Origin: Jiulongibacter sp024742395
GTDB taxonomy: Bacteria > Bacteroidota > Bacteroidia > Cytophagales > Spirosomataceae
Assembly (NCBI GenBank): GCA_965249455.1
Contig: OZ252236.1
Coordinates: forward strand, 2,914,001 to 2,978,000
Reading direction: 5' to 3'
DNA length: 64,000 nt
Shown here: in pieces, positions 1 to 8,844 of the stretch
How the letters are laid out: every line of letters starts with the position of its first letter
Numbering within the stretch: the first letter of the stretch is position 1
Notes under the pieces: model-generated
The model's database searches: none
What the model was told of the DNA's origin: nothing
Seen by the model: only the letters and a program-made list of their open reading frames with translations
Made by a program: the position numbers and the translations under genes

Positions 1-238
1 GCTGGGTTCTTTGCCATAAAGAATGATTGTCAATCTGAACTTCCTTAATGGGTGTCTTTCCTGAGCTCGCATGGACAGGAATAATCAAATTTTCAACTTT
101 ATTGGCTCCTAAAATTTTTGCTCTATTTCTGTAGGATTGCTTTAAATAAAGATCATTTTGATCCCAATTTATACTCTCACTTTTGATTAACTCTGTAAAA
201 TAGAGTACACTTGGCAGAAAATTTGGAGTAAAAATCAT
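1..238 (-). CDS. WbqC-family protein, 3' part cut off by window edge
   Basis: This is the first 79 codons of a gene read leftward from an ATG at 236-238; the rest lies before the window. The visible N-terminus has the WbqC layout: an opening FTPNFLPSVLYF segment, then a LKQSYRNRAKI stretch, LIIPVH, and IKEVQIDNHSLWQR. Family knowledge: WbqC-like proteins are found in O-antigen and other surface-polysaccharide loci, and their biochemical role is poorly defined. It is divergent from the OmpA gene, leaving a short shared upstream region. The assignment rests on recalled family motifs. Confidence 0.72.
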   Translation of the reverse strand, partial: MIFTPNFLPSVLYFTELIKSESINWDQNDLYLKQSYRNRAKILGANKVENLIIPVHASSGKTPIKEVQIDNHSLWQRTQ

Positions 239-265
239 TGATAGATTTCAGCTAAAAGTATGAAA

Positions 266-295
266 TTGCAGACTTATGCGTTTAAACTATAGTTG
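266..295 (+). promoter_or_regulatory. Candidate promoter of the ompA-like gene
   Basis: TTG at 266-268, a 19-nt spacer, then TATAGTTG at 288-295, a 7/8 match to the Bacteroidota -7 box TAnnTTTG. Transcription would begin near 301. That rules out the ATG at 276 and favours the ATG at 327. Confidence 0.5.
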
Positions 296-326
296 GACGC
301 CACAAAACTACGCTTTCTCAACTAAA

Positions 327-2987
327 ATGACCATTCAGAAAACTCATTTAATCCAATTCTTCCTTTTGCTTTGCTTTGGACTTTTCTCTGCAGTTCAATC
401 CTATGCACAGACTATCATTTATCTTGAAGCTCGAGATGATTATAGCGGAGAGAGCCTGAAAGTAGAATTTAGAGTAGAATCTCTGAAGAATAAACATTCC
501 TATACTATTAAGAATGAAGATGGCTTAAAGTATATAGAAATGCCCAAGAACGAGTCTTTGAAAATCAGGGCAACTTTGGAAGGGTATTATGTAGAAGAAA
601 GAATTTTAAATGTAGGAGACATTACTTCCAGTAATTTCGAATACAAAGTGGCTCTGCAAAAGCGACCCACAGCTAAATTACTAATAAAGGCTATTTCTGC
701 AGAGAACGACAAACCTGTACCGGCAAGTTTTGATGTTTTTTTTGAGGGTCGAATGATAGGAAGGGGTAATACTACTAAAAGTGTTAATCAATATGAACTG
801 GTGGTTAGACAAGATGGCCTTTATTCAATTAGCACGAATTCCGATGGATTTAAAAGTCAGGAAAAAAAGATAAATGTTGAGGTAGGTATTCCTGAAACGC
901 TTGTTAATGCCGAGGTGATTCTCGGTAAACCAGCCAAAGAAATTGCTGTAAAAGTGATAGATGAGCAAAGTGGAGCACCTGTACCTTCAAATATTGTGAT
1001 AAAAAAAAATGAAGGTGACACGGAGTTGTTAAATACAGACATCCCCAATGGTATGACGCTTTTTACTTTTGAGGATGGCATAAATTATGACATTGAGGTT
1101 TCTGCAGAGAATTATGGAATTCTTTCGAAATCATTATATGGTAGTCAAATTGAGGATCTAACGCTTCGACTCCGTCCTGAAACCTTTGTAGAGTTTTTGA
1201 TTACCGATAGTAAGACTAAAAGAGAATTAAATTCTGAAATCATAATTGAATCGCCGACCGGAGAAAGTAAACCAATAGAAGGAAACTTATTTTATCCCAA
1301 AGAGAAAGGAACTTACAAATTTACGGCAAGTAGCTCTGGATATGTAAATAGTACAGGGACTGTTACTGTGAATAGTCTGAATTCTGGCAGAATGCTTTCT
1401 AGCGTAGAGTTAAAAGAGGCAGACAAACGTTTTCATATAACGGTGATAGACCACTATAGCCGAGAAGTTTTAGAAAATGTAGAATTCAGAGTTTTCGGAC
1501 CGAAAGGTGAACCATTGAAAGGGGTTGTTCAGGATGAAAAGAAGGATTGGGTTTTCATCACAGACCCAAAGAAAGAGTATTTCTTGGAAGTGAGTCTGGA
1601 TACATTCCAGGATTACACAAAAATGTTAAGCGAAGATCAGAAAAACATGACTGTAGAGCTTTACTGGGCTATTCCGTTTACGTATAACATTAAGTTAATT
1701 GATAAGTTTCTTGGTAACATCGTGAATGCCGCCTCACTTCAGGTAACTGATGGAAAGACAGGAAAGGATTTATTTGTATACCATGATGTAGCAAATCAAT
1801 CTTTCAAAGTAAAAATAGGGAGAAACCAACCAGTGGCTTATAGTGTTGTGGCAAAAGGATATAAAGATGATATAGCTGGCATTAATACAAAAGAAGGAAA
1901 TGAAGTTGAAATATTGTTAGAAAGAGATGACAATGGATTGATAACTTTCTTTGCTGAAGATTATTTGACTGGAAAACCTTTGACACCCGTTTTCAGCTAT
2001 TCTTTTAACGATAAAAGGGCTGATTTAAAAGAAGGGCCTGCAAAAGGCCAGGCAATGGGTGACTTTAACGCGGCCGGCACCTATAAAGTACAAGCCAAGC
2101 TAAATGGTTACGGTACTTATAATGCTATAGTAAAAAAAGAAGACTTGATATCTGACAAGTATCCTATCAAACTAAAGAAAGACAGCTATACCACCTCTTT
2201 TAAAATAGAAAACTTTAAGGACCCGGCAGACTTTCAAAAGGTCAATTTAAAAGTTCTGGCTGCTGAAGGGAAAAGCGTGCCCCAACATTTTACTGCTGCA
2301 CTGGTTAAGTATGAAGCAGAACTACAGGCTGATGCGGCTTACGTGGTAGAGGTTAAAGCAGAGGGTTTTGAAAACTTTAGTCGAGCATTCACTTTGAATG
2401 ATTTATTAAATTCAAATTTGGAAATGACAATTAATTTGGTAGAAATACCAAAACCAAAACAAGAAGTAGCAAAAGTAGAACCACCGAAGAAAGAGGAAGT
2501 GCTGGTAAAAGAAGAACCTAAGCCAGAAAAGGTAGTTTTGGAAAAACCTAAACCAGCAGAACTTAATTTAGAAGAGGAAGCATTGAAGATGCCGGAAACC
2601 GTTGCTGCTATGGCAAAGGAATTTTCGAAACCTGAATCTGTAGGTAAAAGGTATCTATTAGATGAAGTGTATTTTGATCAAAGTAGTGCAGCCATACGAG
2701 ATACTGAAATCAAGCAATTGAATGATCTTGTAGAGACAATGAAAGCCAACGAGAATTTGGTTATAACCATTATTGGATATACCGATAATGTGGGTGATCC
2801 AAGAAGGAATCTGGGTTTATCTAAATTTCGTGCTAAGGCCGTAGCGAATTATCTTTTTTATAAAGGTGCAGATCCTGAAAAAATAAAAAGTGATGGATTC
2901 GGAGAATCCAAGCCGGTGGCAAGTAATGCAACGGAAGAAGAGAGAGCCAAAAACAGAAGAGTAGAAATGGTCTTAATTGAAAACTAA
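327..2987 (+). CDS. OmpA-family outer-membrane protein with eight tandem beta-sandwich repeats
   Basis: The reading frame is open from 276, but the ATG at 327 gives a clean signal peptide (hydrophobic FFLLLCFGLFSAV, cut after SYAQ) and follows a candidate promoter at 266-295. After the signal there are about eight repeats of roughly 85-90 residues, each starting with a strand of the type VIDxxSGxPV (near residues 48, 135, 223, 305, 387, 471, 555 and 640 counted from codon 276). They resemble PEGA or carboxypeptidase-regulatory-like folds. A Lys/Pro/Glu-rich linker (about 715-760) leads to a C-terminal OmpA domain (about 790-903) with GYTDNVGD and NRRVEMVL, which in this family binds peptidoglycan. 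Inference: a periplasmic or surface rod anchored to the cell wall. Its stop codon overlaps that of the convergent sua5 gene (CTAA). Confidence 0.88.
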   Translation: MTIQKTHLIQFFLLLCFGLFSAVQSYAQTIIYLEARDDYSGESLKVEFRVESLKNKHSYTIKNEDGLKYIEMPKNESLKIRATLEGYYVEERILNVGDITSSNFEYKVALQKRPTAKLLIKAISAENDKPVPASFDVFFEGRMIGRGNTTKSVNQYELVVRQDGLYSISTNSDGFKSQEKKINVEVGIPETLVNAEVILGKPAKEIAVKVIDEQSGAPVPSNIVIKKNEGDTELLNTDIPNGMTLFTFEDGINYDIEVSAENYGILSKSLYGSQIEDLTLRLRPETFVEFLITDSKTKRELNSEIIIESPTGESKPIEGNLFYPKEKGTYKFTASSSGYVNSTGTVTVNSLNSGRMLSSVELKEADKRFHITVIDHYSREVLENVEFRVFGPKGEPLKGVVQDEKKDWVFITDPKKEYFLEVSLDTFQDYTKMLSEDQKNMTVELYWAIPFTYNIKLIDKFLGNIVNAASLQVTDGKTGKDLFVYHDVANQSFKVKIGRNQPVAYSVVAKGYKDDIAGINTKEGNEVEILLERDDNGLITFFAEDYLTGKPLTPVFSYSFNDKRADLKEGPAKGQAMGDFNAAGTYKVQAKLNGYGTYNAIVKKEDLISDKYPIKLKKDSYTTSFKIENFKDPADFQKVNLKVLAAEGKSVPQHFTAALVKYEAELQADAAYVVEVKAEGFENFSRAFTLNDLLNSNLEMTINLVEIPKPKQEVAKVEPPKKEEVLVKEEPKPEKVVLEKPKPAELNLEEEALKMPETVAAMAKEFSKPESVGKRYLLDEVYFDQSSAAIRDTEIKQLNDLVETMKANENLVITIIGYTDNVGDPRRNLGLSKFRAKAVANYLFYKGADPEKIKSDGFGESKPVASNATEEERAKNRRVEMVLIEN

Positions 2988-3937
2988 ACTACAGCCGCAG
3001 CTCTCTTCAATCTATCATTAATAGCTCTGCCAATACCTTCATCTGGCACCAGCTCAAGGTAGATGGTGTCTATGTCAAGACCGTCTAAGTGTCTTAATCC
3101 TTTAAATAGGTTTTGTGCGGCTTCTATTAGATCTTTTTTCTCTGTAAGAACAAATTGGGAATCCTTTTCTACATCCATTGAAAATTCGCTATACCTCAAT
3201 ATCCCACACCTTTCGCGAAAATTTATCGTGTTGCCAACAGGAAGAAGTAAAACCTTTTTGTTTGGTGCATAGTGAGATTTTAGCATTCCAGGTGCGGCCG
3301 GGTTAGAGGAAGAATGTTCCAAAACATCAACTGCTCCTACGACAGATTCAATTTGTTCAATGGCTAAACCACCTTTGCGGTACACAGTAATTTGTTCTCC
3401 CTCGTAGCCAATGATTGTTGATTCCAAACCTACAGAACAAGGGCCGCCATCCAGTATATAATCTATTTTGTCTCCTAATTGTTTATTAACATGTTCAGCG
3501 GTGGTTGGGCTTATATAACCAAAGGGGTTTGCTGAAGGAGCAGCTAGTGGAAAATCGATACTTTTTAAAAGGGAAAGGCTCAATTCATGATTAGGTATTC
3601 TTACCGCTACTCTCGGCAAACCAGAGGTAACCAGATCTGAAATGGACTCCCTTTTAGGTAATAAAAGAGTCAAAGGACCGGGAGAGAATTTTCTTAGTAA
3701 CAGCTCAAAATCTAAAGGCAAAGAAGTAGTGAAAGACTTTAATTTTTCAAGGCTATCTGTATGTACAATCAGTGGGTCAAAACTAGGTCTGTCCTTGGCT
3801 TTAAAGATCTTAGCTACGGCATCAGGATTTAAAGCGTTCGCAGCAAGACCATAAACAGTTTCAGTAGGAATGGCCACCAAACCGCCTTTTTCCAATATCT
3901 CTTTACATTTAAAAATATCTTGTCCTATTTCTGCCAT
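2984..3937 (-). CDS. sua5: L-threonylcarbamoyladenylate synthase (Sua5/YrdC/TsaC family)
   Basis: Makes threonylcarbamoyl-AMP from threonine, bicarbonate and ATP, the first step of t6A37 synthesis on ANN-decoding tRNAs. The YrdC domain fills about residues 8-195, with PTETVYGLAANA (24-35), KAKDRP (46-51) and PSANPFGYISPTTAEHV. The length of 317 and the segment APGMLKSHYAPNKKVLL, followed by a further C-terminal domain, mark the long Sua5 type rather than the short TsaC type. It is last in a truA-GNAT-sua5 operon: its ATG at 3937 directly abuts the GNAT stop at 3938. The 3' end overlaps that of the convergent OmpA gene by 4 nt. Confidence 0.95.
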   Translation of the reverse strand: MAEIGQDIFKCKEILEKGGLVAIPTETVYGLAANALNPDAVAKIFKAKDRPSFDPLIVHTDSLEKLKSFTTSLPLDFELLLRKFSPGPLTLLLPKRESISDLVTSGLPRVAVRIPNHELSLSLLKSIDFPLAAPSANPFGYISPTTAEHVNKQLGDKIDYILDGGPCSVGLESTIIGYEGEQITVYRKGGLAIEQIESVVGAVDVLEHSSSNPAAPGMLKSHYAPNKKVLLLPVGNTINFRERCGILRYSEFSMDVEKDSQFVLTEKKDLIEAAQNLFKGLRHLDGLDIDTIYLELVPDEGIGRAINDRLKRAAAVV

Positions 3938-4396
3938 TTAAATGCTTTTCTTAAAATACAATACTTCGTTATCGGGATTAAAATTGTAAGGCTCCGTTTT
4001 TATAAAGCCGAGTTTTTCATAGAGTTTTACTGCAGGTTTTAGTCTTGACAACGTATCAAGTTTTATTTCTTTGTAGCCCTTAAACCTAGCTTCTTTAATG
4101 AGACATGTAGCCAATGTTTCGCCAATACCATTTCCTCTGAATTCAGGCTTAATGTAAAGCCTTTTCATTTCACAAGAACCATCTGAAAGTGGTTTCAATG
4201 CTACTATACCTTCAATTTCTCTTTCATATGATTGAGAAAGTAAAATGCAGCCTTTAGGCTCAGCATAAATTCCGGGTAAATCGGCTAATTCTTTTTCAAA
4301 ACCTTGAAAACACAAATCTACGCCTAGTTCTTTTTCATAATCTTTGAATAGAGTTTTAACTAACTCTAATTCTTCATCTAAAATCTTTCTAACCAT
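3938..4396 (-). CDS. GNAT-family N-acetyltransferase
   Basis: A 152-residue single-domain acetyltransferase. The acetyl-CoA binding signature is visible as the R/Q-x-x-G-x-G/A variant RGNGIGETLATCLIKEA (about 91-107), preceded by MKRLYIKPEFR and followed by KLYEKLGFIKTEPY, typical motifs A and B of the fold. The substrate cannot be read from the sequence. It lies between truA and sua5, overlapping the truA end by 8 nt and abutting sua5. A link to tRNA modification is suggested by position only and is not shown. Confidence 0.9.
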   Translation of the reverse strand: MVRKILDEELELVKTLFKDYEKELGVDLCFQGFEKELADLPGIYAEPKGCILLSQSYEREIEGIVALKPLSDGSCEMKRLYIKPEFRGNGIGETLATCLIKEARFKGYKEIKLDTLSRLKPAVKLYEKLGFIKTEPYNFNPDNEVLYFKKSI

Positions 4397-5141
4397 TTAT
4401 AAAATATTTGACAGGATAATTTACTTCTTCAAGCGTAAGTCCTACGGCTTTTGCAGCACTTCCGGCTTTGGTTCTATCTTTTGATTGGATAACGCTTCTT
4501 AAATCGTCTAAATTCATTTTGTTCATGCCAATATCTAAAAGAGTACCCACTATTGCTCTTACCATACCTCTTAAGAAACGGTTGGCTTTGATGTGAAATT
4601 CTAAATGATGCCCCTTTAGAAGCCATTGAGCCTCAGAAATTTGACAAACAAAATTATTTACTTCGGTTTTTACTTTGCTGAAGCACTGAAAATCTTCGTA
4701 TTCAAACAGTATTAGGGCAGCATTATTTAGTTTTTCTATATCAAGACCATTCCTGAAATAAAGTGAGTTTTCAATAACAAAAGGGTCTTTTTTCAGATGG
4801 ATTCTGTAAATATATTTTCTGTTCTCAGCATCAAATCTAGAATGACAATCTTGAGAAACTTTATAAATATTATTCACCGATATATCTGCAGGTAAAAGAC
4901 TGTTAAGCTTCCAAATTAGATGATCTTTCTGAATGGACAAACTCTCTATGTCAAAATGTGCAAATTGCTGTCTCGCATGCACACCAGTGTCTGTTCTGCT
5001 GCTTCCGTGAATTCGCACATCTTGTTTAAGTATCTTAGAAAGAGCATCTTCCAGTTTCTCTTGAATGGTTATGGCGTTTGGCTGCAATTGCCATCCATGG
5101 TAGGCAGTTCCTAAATAGCTTATTTCTATAAAATACCTCAT
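4389..5141 (-). CDS. truA: tRNA pseudouridine(38-40) synthase TruA
   Basis: Isomerises uridines 38-40 in the anticodon arm of many tRNAs. The opening RYFIEISYLGTAYHGWQ and the catalytic block GSSRTDTGVHARQQ (catalytic Asp51) are diagnostic, and KANRFLRGMVRAIVGTLLDIG near residue 195 is the usual C-terminal helix. The open frame starts at 5159, but a -7 box (TAGTTTTG on this strand) at 5157-5164 would place the transcription start near 5150, so the ATG at 5141 is chosen. The 3' end overlaps the GNAT start. First gene of a three-gene operon with GNAT and sua5. Confidence 0.97.
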   Translation of the reverse strand: MRYFIEISYLGTAYHGWQLQPNAITIQEKLEDALSKILKQDVRIHGSSRTDTGVHARQQFAHFDIESLSIQKDHLIWKLNSLLPADISVNNIYKVSQDCHSRFDAENRKYIYRIHLKKDPFVIENSLYFRNGLDIEKLNNAALILFEYEDFQCFSKVKTEVNNFVCQISEAQWLLKGHHLEFHIKANRFLRGMVRAIVGTLLDIGMNKMNLDDLRSVIQSKDRTKAGSAAKAVGLTLEEVNYPVKYFING

Positions 5142-5156
5142 TCCTAAAATTTGTCG

Positions 5157-5164
5157 CAAAACTA
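5157..5164 (-). promoter_or_regulatory. -7 promoter box of truA operon
   Basis: TAGTTTTG on the minus strand matches TAnnTTTG exactly. No TTG is seen at the ideal -33 distance. Its place decides the truA start: the upstream in-frame codon at 5159 would not be transcribed. Confidence 0.55.
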
Positions 5165-5217
5165 AGCCATTGAAATGATTAGAATAGCTATTTTGCCCTT
5201 TAAAACTAACCTATTGT

Positions 5218-6420
5218 ATGAAAACAAGCTTAAAAGTCCGTTTAATTCTGATGATGTTCCTCATGTTTTTCACCTGGGGAGCCTGGTACGGACAAATGAG
5301 TAAATACCTCATTACCCAATTAGGAGCCAGTGGTGATCAGGTTGGAAATGCGTATACTGCCTTTTCCATTGCTACCATTTTAGCTCCTTTTTTTGTTGGT
5401 TTAATTGCCGATAGATACTTTTCAGCTCAGAAGGTAATGGGAGTATTAAATATTTTGGGTGCAATAATTCTTTACTTTCTGATTCAGGTAGAAAACCCCG
5501 GAGTGTTTTTCTGGTATATTTTGGCTTATACCATCACTTTTACTCCCAATTTGGCACTTTCCACTTCAATAGCCATGAACCAAATGAAGAATCCTGAAAA
5601 GGAATTTCCATTTATTCGGGTATTTGGTACATTGGCCTGGATCGTAGTTACCAATATTGTAGGATATTATGCTTTTGGAGATAAAGTGACCATATTTTCG
5701 CTGGCAATGTTTACCTCTGTAGCCTTAGGTGTTTATGCTTTTACTTTGCCTGATACACCACCAAAGAATGACGGAGAAATGACATTTGCTCAGATTATCG
5801 GGAAAGATGCTTTTGTGCTCTTCAAAGATCGGTCATTCCTGATTTTCTTTATTGCGTCAATTTTAATCTGTATACCTCTTTCATTTTATTATGCACTTGC
5901 AAACCCTGCTTTAACTGATGTAGGGATGACTAACGTAGAAAATAAAATGTCTCTGGGACAAGTTTCGGAAGTTTTGTTTATGCTTTTGTTGCCCTTAGCC
6001 TTTCAAAAGTTAGGTGTAAAAAAAATATTGATTATAGGTCTTTTGGCCTGGATTCTCCGTTTTGTCTGTTTCGGTTACGGAAATGTAAGCCAGGAGTGGA
6101 TTTTACTGATTGGAATCCTACTTCATGGTGTTTGTTATGACTTCTTTTTTGTCACCGGACAGATATACACTGATAATAAGGCAGGAGCCAACATAAAGAG
6201 TGCGGCCCAAGGTTTAATTACCTTTGCTACATATGGCGTAGGTATGGGAATTGGGTCTAAATTGTCTGGATTGGTCTTAGAGAAATACACAGTTACCTCT
6301 GGTGATACCATTACCTATGATTGGCTTGGTGTCTGGATGGTTCCTTCTGTCATTGCCATTGTCGTTTTAGTACTCTTCATTTTGTTTTTTAAGGAGAAGA
6401 AGGAGATAAAATTAACTTGA
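5218..6420 (+). CDS. Nucleoside:H+ symporter family MFS permease (NupG/XapB-like)
   Basis: A 400-residue inner-membrane protein with about 12 hydrophobic segments. The N-terminus (FFTWGAWYGQMSKYL, then FVGLIADRYFSAQKVMGVLN) matches the nucleoside H+ symporter branch of the MFS, which imports purine and pyrimidine nucleosides. The central loop around DTPPKNDGEMT separates the two six-helix halves, and HGVCYDFFFVTGQIYTDN is the conserved segment of the second half. The stop TGA overlaps the TTG start of the next gene by 3 nt, implying co-transcription with the rRNA pseudouridine synthase. Substrate preference is inferred from the family. Confidence 0.88.
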   Translation: MKTSLKVRLILMMFLMFFTWGAWYGQMSKYLITQLGASGDQVGNAYTAFSIATILAPFFVGLIADRYFSAQKVMGVLNILGAIILYFLIQVENPGVFFWYILAYTITFTPNLALSTSIAMNQMKNPEKEFPFIRVFGTLAWIVVTNIVGYYAFGDKVTIFSLAMFTSVALGVYAFTLPDTPPKNDGEMTFAQIIGKDAFVLFKDRSFLIFFIASILICIPLSFYYALANPALTDVGMTNVENKMSLGQVSEVLFMLLLPLAFQKLGVKKILIIGLLAWILRFVCFGYGNVSQEWILLIGILLHGVCYDFFFVTGQIYTDNKAGANIKSAAQGLITFATYGVGMGIGSKLSGLVLEKYTVTSGDTITYDWLGVWMVPSVIAIVVLVLFILFFKEKKEIKLT

Positions 6421-7013
6421 GGTATTTCATTATTAACAAACCGTATGGCATGCTCTCCCAGTTTTCGAAAGAAGGGGGGCATGAGGCCTTGTCAGATATT
6501 GATTATCAATTTCCTAAGGATGTATATCCAGTAGGAAGACTCGATCATGATAGTGAAGGTCTTTTAATCCTGACTAATGATAATTACTTTAAAACGCGTC
6601 TTTTAGATCCAAAGTTTAAGCACTATAAGACATACCTTTCTCAAGTTGAAGGATTAGTAGATGATATAGCTATAAAACAATTACAGAAAGGCGTGTTAAT
6701 TAAACATAAGGGTAAAAGCCACTATACGGCACCAGCAAAAGCGGAAACTTTTAATGGGCAAATTCCTGAAGAACGTGATCCGCCTGTACGATTTAGAAAA
6801 ACGGTTCCTACCTCTTGGCTTACCTTGGCTATTTCTGAAGGAAAAAACAGACAAGTACGAAAAATGACGGCTGCAGTAGGTTTGCCCACATTAAGATTGA
6901 TTCGTTTGGCCATTGTTAACTTACAATTAGACAATCTGAAGCCCCGGGAGGTTAGAGAATTGACAAAAGAAGATATTTATAATAGATGCGGAATAAAACT
7001 AAGAATGGCTTGA
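6417..7013 (+). CDS. rluE: Pseudouridine synthase, RsuA/RluE family (23S rRNA)
   Basis: A 198-residue stand-alone catalytic domain without the N-terminal S4 domain, as in RluE. Visible motifs are the NKPYG entry (7-11), the catalytic GRLDHDSEGLLILTND (Asp43), and EGKNRQVRKMTAAVGLPTLRLIR near the end. RluE modifies U2457 of 23S rRNA in E. coli; the same target here is inferred. The start is TTG at 6417: the next ATG, at residue 12, would remove KPYG. The TTG overlaps the stop of the transporter gene, and AGGAGA upstream could serve as a ribosome site. Confidence 0.88.
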   Translation: MRYFIINKPYGMLSQFSKEGGHEALSDIDYQFPKDVYPVGRLDHDSEGLLILTNDNYFKTRLLDPKFKHYKTYLSQVEGLVDDIAIKQLQKGVLIKHKGKSHYTAPAKAETFNGQIPEERDPPVRFRKTVPTSWLTLAISEGKNRQVRKMTAAVGLPTLRLIRLAIVNLQLDNLKPREVRELTKEDIYNRCGIKLRMA

Positions 7014-7040
7014 AGAAGCATTAATCCTCACTTATTTTTG
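7010..7040 (+). promoter_or_regulatory. Promoter of fumC
   Basis: TTG (7010-7012), a 20-nt spacer and TATTTTTG (7033-7040): a full match to the Bacteroidota primary promoter. It overlaps the stop of the preceding pseudouridine synthase gene. Transcription would start near 7046, giving a leader of about 23 nt. Confidence 0.8.
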
Positions 7041-7068
7041 GGCAATATTTTGAGAAACAAAATCAATC

Positions 7069-8472
7069 ATGGAATACAGAATAGAAAAAGATACTATCGG
7101 AGAGGTTAAAGTACCTGCAAATGTTTATTGGGGGGCTCAAACTCAGAGGTCAATTGAAAACTTTGATATCGCTAAAGACATCAATAAGATGCCTAAAGAG
7201 ATCATTAAAGCTTTTGCCTATTTAAAGAAAGCAGCTGCATTAACAAATAAGGATGCAGGCGTTTTATCTCCGGAAAAGTGTGATTTGATAGGGAAGGCAT
7301 GTGATGAAATTCTAGATGGAAGTTTAGACGATCAATTTCCTTTGGTGGTTTGGCAAACTGGTTCTGGAACTCAGAGTAATATGAATTGTAACGAGGTCAT
7401 TGCATACCGTGGACACGTACTTAATGGCGGAAGCTTAACGGACAAGACTAAGTTTCTTCATCCTAACGATGATGTGAATAAATCACAGTCATCCAATGAT
7501 ACTTTTCCTACGGCTATGCACATTGCCGCCTATAAAATCCTGGTTGAAGTGACCATCCCTGGAATTGAGAAATTAAGAGACACTCTTCAGGCTAAGTCAA
7601 AAGAATTTATGAACGTGGTGAAGATAGGACGTACCCACTTCATGGATGCTACTCCCTTAACTGTAGGTCAGGAGCTTTCAGGTTATGTTTCACAATTAAA
7701 TCATGGAATAAAGCACATTAAAAATACTCTGGAGCATTTATCAGAATTAGCTCTGGGAGGCACTGCAGTAGGAACAGGAATTAACACGCCAGAGAATTAT
7801 TCTGAGAATGTGGCAAAACATATTGCCAATTTAACAGGACTTCCATTTATCACAGCTGAAAACAAATTTGAAGCTTTAGCTGCACATGATGCTATTGTAT
7901 CTGCTCATGGTGCATTAAAAACAGTAGCTGCCAGTTTAATGAAAATTGGTAATGACATTAGAATGTTATCTTCTGGTCCTCGTTCGGGAATAGGCGAGTT
8001 ATCAATACCCGCCAATGAGCCAGGTTCTTCAATTATGCCAGGTAAAGTAAATCCAACACAAAGTGAAGCCATAACTATGGTGGCGGCACAAGTCTTCGGA
8101 AATGATGTGGCTATAAATGTTGGCGGAGCTAATGGACACTTTGAGTTAAATGTTTTCAAGCCGGTTATGATTTATAATTTCTTGCACTCGGCAAGGCTTA
8201 TAGGTGATGCTTGTGTTTCGTTCAATGATAATTGTGCAGTAGGATTAGAGCCGATTCATGAAAATATTAAACGACAACTAAATAATTCTTTGATGCTTGT
8301 GACTGCTTTGAATACCAAGATTGGATATTATAAAGCTGCTGAAATAGCTCAAACTGCTCATCAGAACGGTACATCTCTGAAAGAAGAAGCCATCAGATTA
8401 GGCTATTTAACTTCAGAAGAATTTGATGAATGGGTAAGACCTGAAGATATGGTTGGAGACTTACCGAAATAA
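7069..8472 (+). CDS. fumC: Class II fumarate hydratase
   Basis: Catalyses reversible hydration of fumarate to malate in the TCA cycle, without an iron-sulfur cluster, as a cytosolic homotetramer. The length of 467 is normal. Motifs: QTGSGTQSNMNCNEV (near 103), SSNDTFPTAMH (near 144), KIGRTHFMDATPLTVGQE (near 185) and the superfamily signature GSSIMPGKVNP (near 318), whose Ser loop carries the catalytic base. It has its own promoter at 7010-7040 and is followed within 30 nt by a separately promoted small gene. Confidence 0.97.
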   Translation: MEYRIEKDTIGEVKVPANVYWGAQTQRSIENFDIAKDINKMPKEIIKAFAYLKKAAALTNKDAGVLSPEKCDLIGKACDEILDGSLDDQFPLVVWQTGSGTQSNMNCNEVIAYRGHVLNGGSLTDKTKFLHPNDDVNKSQSSNDTFPTAMHIAAYKILVEVTIPGIEKLRDTLQAKSKEFMNVVKIGRTHFMDATPLTVGQELSGYVSQLNHGIKHIKNTLEHLSELALGGTAVGTGINTPENYSENVAKHIANLTGLPFITAENKFEALAAHDAIVSAHGALKTVAASLMKIGNDIRMLSSGPRSGIGELSIPANEPGSSIMPGKVNPTQSEAITMVAAQVFGNDVAINVGGANGHFELNVFKPVMIYNFLHSARLIGDACVSFNDNCAVGLEPIHENIKRQLNNSLMLVTALNTKIGYYKAAEIAQTAHQNGTSLKEEAIRLGYLTSEEFDEWVRPEDMVGDLPK

Positions 8473-8483
8473 TACTATTTTTG
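8453..8483 (+). promoter_or_regulatory. Promoter of the small membrane protein gene, inside the fumC end
   Basis: TTG (8453-8455), a 20-nt spacer and TATTTTTG (8476-8483). The -33 element lies within the last codons of fumC and the -7 box follows its stop. The predicted leader is about 14 nt. Confidence 0.78.
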
Positions 8484-8502
8484 TGTATTAAAATAGAATT
8501 CC

Positions 8503-8793
8503 ATGAAAAAAGCTTCTCAATTGCTGTTTTTAAGTCTTGTGTTTTTATTTGGGTCTGGTTTTGGTGCACCAGAAAACAATACTTATGTAAATTCTGAAAA
8601 GAAAACTGAAGAACTTAGAAGTTCTGAAAGCAAAGAAGTGCTTATGGTTGAAAAAAGTAAAGAAACACCTAAGAAAACTTCTGATAAGATATCTGGTAAA
8701 AGTGTTTCACAGATTATCGGTGAAGGTGTTATGGTAGTTTTATATTTCTGTTTTAATGTAATTGTAGAATTTGTGACTAGTTTCTTGAGTTAA
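8503..8793 (+). CDS. Small exported or membrane protein, unknown function
   Basis: A 96-residue protein I do not recognise. It has an N-terminal signal-like segment (KKASQLLFLSLVFLFGSGFG, residues 2-21), a charged middle rich in Lys, Glu and Ser (about 25-67), and a hydrophobic C-terminal helix (about 70-95, ending FVTSFLS). The charged part would probably lie in the periplasm between the two hydrophobic ends. It has its own strong promoter (8453-8483) and terminator (8816-8844), so it is a complete monocistronic unit, which supports it being real. No catalytic motif is visible. Confidence 0.72.
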   Translation: MKKASQLLFLSLVFLFGSGFGAPENNTYVNSEKKTEELRSSESKEVLMVEKSKETPKKTSDKISGKSVSQIIGEGVMVVLYFCFNVIVEFVTSFLS

Positions 8794-8815
8794 AAGAACT
8801 AGACGATGAATATTG

Positions 8816-8844
8816 AGCGTTGTACTTAGTACAACGCTTTTTTT
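8816..8844 (+). terminator. Intrinsic terminator abutting the next start codon
   Basis: A perfect 10-bp stem (AGCGTTGTAC/GTACAACGCT) with a TTA loop, followed by a run of seven T that ends at 8844. The ATG of the next gene is at 8845, with no space between. Confidence 0.88.
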
